Positions 57,635 to 64,000 of a stretch of 64,000 nt of DNA are shown here, one piece after another. The translations under genes and the position numbers were made by a program. Source of the stretch: Ornithodoros turicata (taxonomy: Eukaryota > Arthropoda > Arachnida > Ixodida > Argasidae); contig NC_088207.1 in NCBI RefSeq assembly GCF_037126465.1, forward strand, positions 39,554,143 through 39,618,142, in the 5' to 3' direction. Numbering within the stretch: the stretch's first letter is position 1; every line of letters starts with the position of its first letter. The notes beneath the pieces were generated by a model. The model was not told the origin of the DNA and did no database searches. It saw nothing but the letters and a program-made list of their open reading frames with translations.

Positions 57635-60433
57635 GAAGGCTTCCGTGGTGCCCGCGCTGCCACTTGCCAGGTTCATCCTGTTGGTTCAGTTTGGGAGAGC
57701 CATATGCAAAGCAATCTCTTTGCCTCTTAGTGTCATCCGTGTTTGTTCAGAGTCCTGGTGCAGAGGACAATTTTAGGGGGAGGGGATCGGTTGTCAAAGT
57801 GTGTGGTTGTTCGCCCCCCCTCCTTTCTTTCATTCCCTGGTTCAGAAATAAGGCTTTACCTTGTTTCGAAGCTGCTAGACGAAGGGACCCGACTTTGGCT
57901 CTTGGTTGCTCCCCCCCTCCCCAGTTTTACCAACATTATTGCAGTTGTACTTGGAAAACAAAGTGACTGCGTTTAATAATCTGGTCTCATTTTGAAGTAG
58001 GTCTCTATTGAGCAGTTATTTTATTTTTTACCCTATCTCTCTTTTAAGGAATTTTGTGACATCTCCCATTTTTTATTGCACCACGTAGCTGAAACCAAGA
58101 CGCACGAGGATCATGTCGTCCAAGATCAACTTCAGCAGGGCGGCAGCTGTTGAACAGGCACAGTTCATTCCTTGTCTTCTGTTTGCAAAAGCTGCTTCCT
58201 ATAAAGTTTCCTAAGTACAATCACTACTCTCCCAATCTCGCTTCGTGGAATTGTTTCAAAAGTTCCAGTACGAGAAACTGTTTTGTTTTTTTTTTCTTTC
58301 TTCTGGAAGCGGTAATGGTGCAGGCAATAATAGTATCCGGTACACCCTGTCATTAGAAACGAAGAAGGCAGCGAGGAGGTCTGTTCTTTTCTTTTTTTAA
58401 AAACAAAGCAGTTTATTCCAGAGATGCCAAGTTCTGACTGTTCTTCCCAGTTCCCACGGTGAGGGTGAACTTTGGTAGCTAGCAAGTGTTCACACGTATC
58501 TTTGCTGTTAGAGTGGTCTATATTTGCTTTGCTTGCGTTTAGAGCATTTCGGGGCAGAATCTAGCGTTAGCTTGCAGCTTTCATTCAGTACAGAGCATCT
58601 GCCACCCGACGAAAAAGCTATGGGAGTATTTTTTTCCATGCACGTGTTCGCCCAGAATTGTTCATGGAACGGGACCGCACACCAAGATCTCTTTTGTACA
58701 GCTTCCTTTTGTGGTAGCAGTTTTCTGATGCACGTCTCCGAACTTTGTCACAGTCTCTCTGTGTAATCAGCGAAGAATCTGCTTAAACTCTCCTAGAAGC
58801 ATCTGCTCTGCTTTGCTGCTGGCACAAAAAAAAGACAAACCGCTTTGACAGAAAAAAAAAAAGAAAAAAAACACTCGGCGTTATATGCTACAAAAGATAT
58901 TACGTTTTCCTTCCTTCGTATTTCTGTGCTGCCGACGGATGCAAATGCCGCCATGGTGAAACCGCATTAGCCAAACCTGCTGCCATCGTCTGCAGAGAAC
59001 ACTTTTCTCGATATTGCACAGTGAAGTGATGAAACTCGATATCAAGTGCCACAACTGGAAGTGACTCTGCCATTTGGTTCTGTGACAGCATCTAAGAGTC
59101 TAGAAAGAGCTGTGTTTCTGAGTGACTGTTTCAGCCTGACTGCATTGAAGCACAAGAAAGCTCTTCGAAGATGTGTGTCTCTGTGTGTTCAAGAAAGTGA
59201 GTGCTGTGTTACTTGTCTAGATTCATTGTAAAAAGGCTAAGTTTGTAAATTAGGAGATTTGATCTGAGCCCTCCCCCCCCCCCCCACTTTTTTGACACCC
59301 TTTTTTTAATGCCTTTGCTATGAGGCTGTATTTGTTTTGTTTTACTGTTTTTACATTGTTGTTTTTTATGCCCTCAGAATTTTCATACATACCCACAGCC
59401 CATAATGCATCGTTCTGTTAAGATTCTCATGCATTTCATCATGTGCATTTAACTTATTTTGCACATCCCATTATATTGGCATGCTCAGAATTTTTACAAA
59501 AAAAAAAAAGTTACAGCAGTTCGTTTTTTGTTGTGGACGTGTTACTTATGTGGGATACTTCTCTACGTTTACTCCAGAGTACTGTGCTTTTTAAGCTGGC
59601 CAGCAACATTGAAAGGGGACGCACGAGAACAACATATGGTCGGACGTGCGTAGTAGAGAGTGAATCGTATATTTGCAATTCAGGTGTACAACCCAGATTG
59701 TCTTGTACAATAATCAGTATTCTCCCAGTGCATTGTTCATGTGCCGTGATTTCAGTCTTGCTAGGAGGGGCACTGCAGGTTGGGACTCGTTGACAGATTC
59801 TGCAGTGTGGCACTCGAGTATTGTATGCGTTTTCTCGACCGACCCTAAGGGTGTCTTTGGCTTGATGCGTTGCCACTGTTTTACTCTCACGGCAGCCTTA
59901 TACTCAGCGCAACAATCAGGAGGGTGTGGCAGTAGTGCATGTGGACATGGCACAAGTGTGGCTTCAGATAAAATACCATGCTCGTGACACTGCGTGTGTG
60001 TGTGTTGGTATTTGATCGCAGACAAATACTCAGACCCTTTTCATTTTTATTGAATATGCTCATGGAATGTAATAAGACAACTTCTGTGAACTTTCATGGC
60101 CCGAGGTTGCAAGAGAGAGAGAGTGAAACGCACACTGAACAGTATTCGTGACCATTTTTTAGGACTTTGGTGTGTAGTAAGACCGCACATCCTTTTGCAA
60201 TGTCAGGGTTTGTCATTTGCAATTCTGTCACTGGAAGTCTGCAAAAAAAAAAGAACTAAAACTGAAAAATGAGACATCGGAGTATGGTCATGTGTTATCG
60301 AGAACACGAAAACAAAAGCACCATCATTCATTGCTAAGAAAGGAAAGATGTGATAGGTTTTTTTTCCTTTGTTTTAGCATTTTGGTTTGTATTGTTCTGA
60401 GACCTGAATTCCATGTCTCCGAAAATCTTGACA
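57635..60433 (+). other. 3' UTR of the HMG-box gene
   Basis: From the stop to the AATAAA at 60434 there is no convincing coding frame. It contains several homopolymer tracts (A at 58850-58870, C at 59273-59285). Continuity with the terminal exon is inferred from the absence of a closer consensus AATAAA. Confidence 0.5.
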
Positions 60434-60439
60434 AATAAA
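60434..60439 (+). terminator. Polyadenylation signal AATAAA for the HMG-box gene
   Basis: The context ACAAATAAAGTGACTT is followed by a GT-rich stretch (GTTGTGCATTTATGTGTTC) 30-40 bases downstream, the normal layout of a metazoan cleavage site. Confidence 0.5.
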
Positions 60440-60959
60440 GTGACTTAAAGAATTTTCCAGACCTTCAATGTTGTGCATTTATGTGTTCAATTATATACCT
60501 TGCTTCAGCTCGAGTGAAGCTTACAGGTGTCTAAAATGACATATTTGTGTGGCAAAGCAGCAGGGTAAACATGAAAGTTCAAGTGTCTACCCTCAGTAGC
60601 TCTGGGATTACACCTGCCAGATTTGGACATCCAACTAATTCTGGGGACGGCTGTCCGACCAAATGCTGGGGATATTTTTCTGTTTCAGTTGAGGATTACT
60701 ATACCACAACAGACATGTAACTTCAGTACAGTATATCTAAAGTACTTTGGGGAAAGTCGACAAGTAATTAACGAAAAAGCCAAGCAGCGCTAACCTAGAC
60801 CCTTCTGATTATCGGTCAGGAATACTGCCTTTATACCACACTGGCATGGCCTTCTCGTGAATTGGGGAGCCTCAAGTAAGTACCTGGGGAGTAACCTAGT
60901 ACATTACTCATTTTAGAGCACAGCTCTCGGGCGCCTGTTCTTTCGTGGACCGGCGTTGT

Positions 60960-61442
60960 AACCGGCAGAGCGAAGTTAAGGATGAAAGTACGGGAGGGCA
61001 TGAGGAGGAAAGCAGAGGTGAAGCGTACGGCGCGAGGAGGAGGGCTCGGTTGGGAAGCCGAAACGCACCTGGTTACAGTTCGGTGAGCTTCGCTTCAAAC
61101 TTTCGACTGCAACCGTGGCGGCCGCAAAATTGCGGCTGTTACGGGAGCCCAACAGAGACATTGAGCAAAATTGGATGCCTATCGAAAGGCGCACCAGTCA
61201 CCTGCGTTATCGATAAGAAGGCGAAGATATCTGTGGAGATGCCAGCGACCCGTTGTGCAGGCGAGTGCCACCACCATTCACAAATCGCAGCGAGGCACCT
61301 ATGAAAATGTCATGTACTCCTATGCCAAGAGTCATCCGCAAAGTTGGTATACGTGGCACTGATTCGCGCTACAGACATAACCGGGCTGTACCTCACCAAC
61401 GTTGGCAACGACTTGACGAACTGGGATAGGAGTGCTACCTGA
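60960..61442 (+). pseudogene. PIF1-type helicase fragment, probably Helitron-derived
   Basis: The plus strand encodes the C-terminal helicase motifs: PVVQASATTIHKSQRGTYEN (motif V region, with the HKSQ signature) at about 61246-61305. In another frame, after a one-base shift near 61340, it reads VYVALIRATDITGLYL (motif VI region; position equivalent to the usual V-A-L-S-R) and a stop at 61440. The upstream part down to about 60960 is frame-shifted and basic. PIF1 helicases of this kind are carried by Helitrons and are also host genes; the decay and lack of introns favour a transposon relic. Confidence 0.65.
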
Positions 61443-61659
61443 AGAGAGTACTACGTGTGGAAAATAAAAACTGGTGCATAACTCAACCTCAACGGCTGCG
61501 CTCAAATTTCGCAAATCGACTGTCGTAATCGTCCAGTGAATTTTTCTTAATCCTAAGATACTCCCATTTCGTTTATTATTATGTTTCTTTTTTTTTTTTC
61601 GGGAGGTGAAGGTCGAAAAAAGGATTAGCATATATATACAACACTTTGTCCTGTGGGCG

Positions 61660-61825
61660 TGCGAAAGAGATCCCGGTGTCCATAAACGATTGGAGCTTCA
61701 TGGATGGACGTCCCAGCCGTATACCCGCAGGATGTCCCGTAGCGACTGTTTCAAGAATTGTCCGAATCGAGTCCCTGACGGGGTGGTACATGGAGCATTT
61801 ATTGCGAAAGAGAGATAAACGCCCC
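61660..61825 (+). repeat. Dispersed repeat, copy 2 (related to 7500-7690)
   Basis: It has the same ordered landmarks as the first copy: a GGACGTCCC block, CCGCAGGATGTCCCGTAGCG, AATTGTCCGAATCGAGTCCC, TGACG and GGAGCATTTATTGCGAAAGA. A third, shorter echo of the GACGTCCAC motif is seen near 63205-63245. Confidence 0.5.
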
Positions 61826-63250
61826 ACCGTCGCCCTCGGTGGACCACCCTTCATTTTGACTCGCAGGCGAACAGGACTCTCGAGGAGCTCGTGAGGGACG
61901 TCCGGCTAGAGTTTGGGACTGCGACACTGGCGTCGGCTTTCGTCCCTGGTGGCGGGCGGATGAAAAGTTTTCCAGCATATTCTACGAGCGTAGAAGACGA
62001 CGTTGGCAATTTCGCACGTCATCGCGTGAATTCTGTCTTGTTCGACCTACCTCAGTGAATGTGTACAATGCCTGATGAAATAACTACAGGAAACTGCGAA
62101 ATATCTGTAATAAATGCTGGAAACAACTTATCCTTGTCACCACAGGTGGCACTGATGGCATAGAACGAGGGCGCCTCCTGGGGATGCCACTGCCTTTCTT
62201 TGTGAGCTGATTGGTCTTAGTGGGGAGCTTGTACATTTCGCTCTCTCTCTCTCTCTCTTTTCACTTCAAAACGCCGCGCTCATTGTCCGTTGTGGGAAAT
62301 ACGAGCAACAACCAATGATAATTCCTGGCCTTACGCCGCGCGAAACAAGCACCAACATGAGGGTTTTCACGTGAATGGAAACATCCACACATGGCACATC
62401 GATCAAAGAAGAGAAACAGAAAATTAATGTAGTACGTATGTCATTTTTAACACCCTGGTTTCTTTCTATAAAACTGTTAAGTAGGCCAGTAAAATGCGCC
62501 ATGAGAAGTAATTCACACCACAAAGTCTTAATTATCGCAGAAATTGAATTTAAAGTACGCCGGAAAAAGCGACCGTGCGCAACGGTGGTGGAGAGCAGCA
62601 CTAGCCTGTGACCATGCACTGACGCTACACCGTCCGCGCTCGCTGATTGGTTCAGAGTATATCGTGTCCTAGTCAGCATTCAGGGCTCTGAACTTCTGAA
62701 GGAACCACGGTCACCCTTTCAATTTCTAATCCCCCGCCAGGGAACCAGGTTTACCGACTACAAAAGAAGAAAGCCCTCACACACGAAAAGAAAAAGACAG
62801 GCGCTGACCGCGCAGACGTTATGCCGTCATCAGTCGTCCTTCTCCTCCACGTTACAACCCGCAGGGCTAGTCGAGAGTGAATGAGCGCGGCTGTGTGTAA
62901 GTTTTTTTTCTTTCTTTAATTAGATGCATCAAAACTTTTTGTGCTGTTCGGCAAAACGACGCATATACGTTCATCAGATATTTAAAATGAAAATATTTTG
63001 GATGGATCTCTGTACTCCTTTAAATGTGTGAAAAAAAGCGCTCATTTCTCAAAAAAAGCAAATAAAAAAGTTCCATTCACTGTAGCTACACGCAGATGTA
63101 GCGTCCTATACACATTCCTTCGACAAACAGGCAGGATCATGTTAACACATCCAGAGGATCCCGAAATTCCGGCCACGTGGATCTTTTTGGGTCACCCTGT
63201 AGACGTCCACCCGTCAAATAGAGCACATCCAGCGGACGTCCACAGGACTG
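61826..63250. other. No gene identified
   Basis: The stretch holds a TC microsatellite (about 62241-62259) and short frames on both strands with no recognisable motif. It is probably repeat-derived but unclassified. Confidence 0.35.
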
Positions 63251-63308
63251 CTTCGTTCTGTTTGTGATGGCCGGTTCCGGCGATGGCAAAGGTACCGCAT
63301 CAATACAG

Positions 63309-63956
63309 ATCTACATCTTCGCCCTCAGGAGACACAAGTAAACACATTTCTATACGCGATGGGTCGCGAGAGTGAAGACATTCTTGAAGAACAAAGTAAG
63401 AGCTATGATGCAGTTATGGCAGCATTTCAGAAGCACTTCGTGCCCCGCACAAACGTCATCTACGAATGACCCAAGTTTAATCAACGACGACAGGAACCAC
63501 ATGAAAGTGTAGAATCTTTCATGACGGACCTTCACAGGATGGCAGAAGCGTGCCAGTTCGGCGAACTGAAAGAGCAACTCATACGGGACCGTCTCGTCGT
63601 AGGACAGCGGATATGCACCTTTCCGAGCGACTTCAGCTTAACCCAGACCTCACTTTAGAGATTGCTGTAACAGCTGCAAGAAACTCGGAGACGATAAAGC
63701 AGCAGCAGAGAGATTTGCGCTCGTCCCGCGATGCGGAGGAAAGGGTCGAAGAGGTACGAACGACCAAGGCACGTCAACGTGATCGCAAGAAAGGAAAAAA
63801 TGCGCCACAGAATCGACGACTATGCGGTGCAGCACAGGCGCACAATTTTTTTTATTGGGTGTTAGCGCCGCGAAGCAACTGTGGCTATGAGCGACGTACA
63901 GATGAGGACAGACGGAGAGAGGATGCAGGAAGGAGTGGGGGACAGTGGGTTTAGTA
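63309..63956 (+). pseudogene. Gag fragment of a Ty3/Gypsy-type LTR retrotransposon
   Basis: The plus strand reads VNTFLYAMGRESEDILEEQS, then FQKHFVPRTNVIYE, an in-frame stop (about 63467), then EPHESVESFMTDLHRMAEAC, LKEQLIRDRLVVG and, after a frame change near 63600, LSERLQLNPDLTLEIAVTAA. This is the retrotransposon-type gag capsid region with the usual spacing of the R-x-x-F, E-S-V-x-x-F and L-R-D/R-L-V-V-G motifs. A basic, Arg/Lys-rich tail follows. Polymerase would lie beyond the right edge. The stop and frame break show this copy is inactive. Confidence 0.75.
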
Positions 63957-64000
63957 TGCGTCCTGGGCCGACTTCAGGGGGAACTCTGCCGACATTCGTC

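Overview
The window is eukaryotic nuclear DNA, most likely from a tick (Chelicerata: Ixodida, probably a hard tick). The evidence is small exons separated by long GT-AG introns, polyadenylation signals, and a very dense load of inverted-repeat DNA transposons, non-LTR tails and LTR-element debris. A tRNA-derived SINE of the kind described in ticks as Ruka is also present. The species assignment is an inference from repeat style and protein character; no database was searched.

Layout. (1) 1-378, minus: one exon of an acidic, unidentified protein running off the left edge. (2) 379-8080: no resolved host gene; two non-LTR 3' ends and an intact ORF (4062-4571, minus) with 23-residue STPR-type repeats. 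(3) 8146-15390, minus: a six-exon gene for a small multi-span membrane protein of about 354 residues; every splice phase closes. (4) 15.4-22 kb: gene-poor, repeat-rich. (5) 22187-38262, minus (5' UTR exon near 38847): MCM3AP/GANP, the metazoan Sac3-type TREX-2 scaffold, assembled here as 24 coding exons and 1840 codons with all phases consistent, including one probable GC-AG intron. (6) 38.9-45.7 kb: spacer with two hAT-like elements that keep their target duplications. (7) 45716-57634, plus: a gene for a chromatin protein with two HMG boxes plus Ala, His and Gln runs and a 2.8 kb 3' UTR. (8) 60.5-64 kb: transposon debris, including a PIF1/Helitron-type helicase relic and a gag relic.

The three main host genes show no operon-like or pathway link; they are separate transcription units. 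GANP (minus) and the HMG-box gene (plus) are divergently oriented, with about 6.8 kb between the GANP 5' UTR exon and the first HMG exon I can place. Much of the rest is mobile-element history, often nested and often inside introns of these genes.
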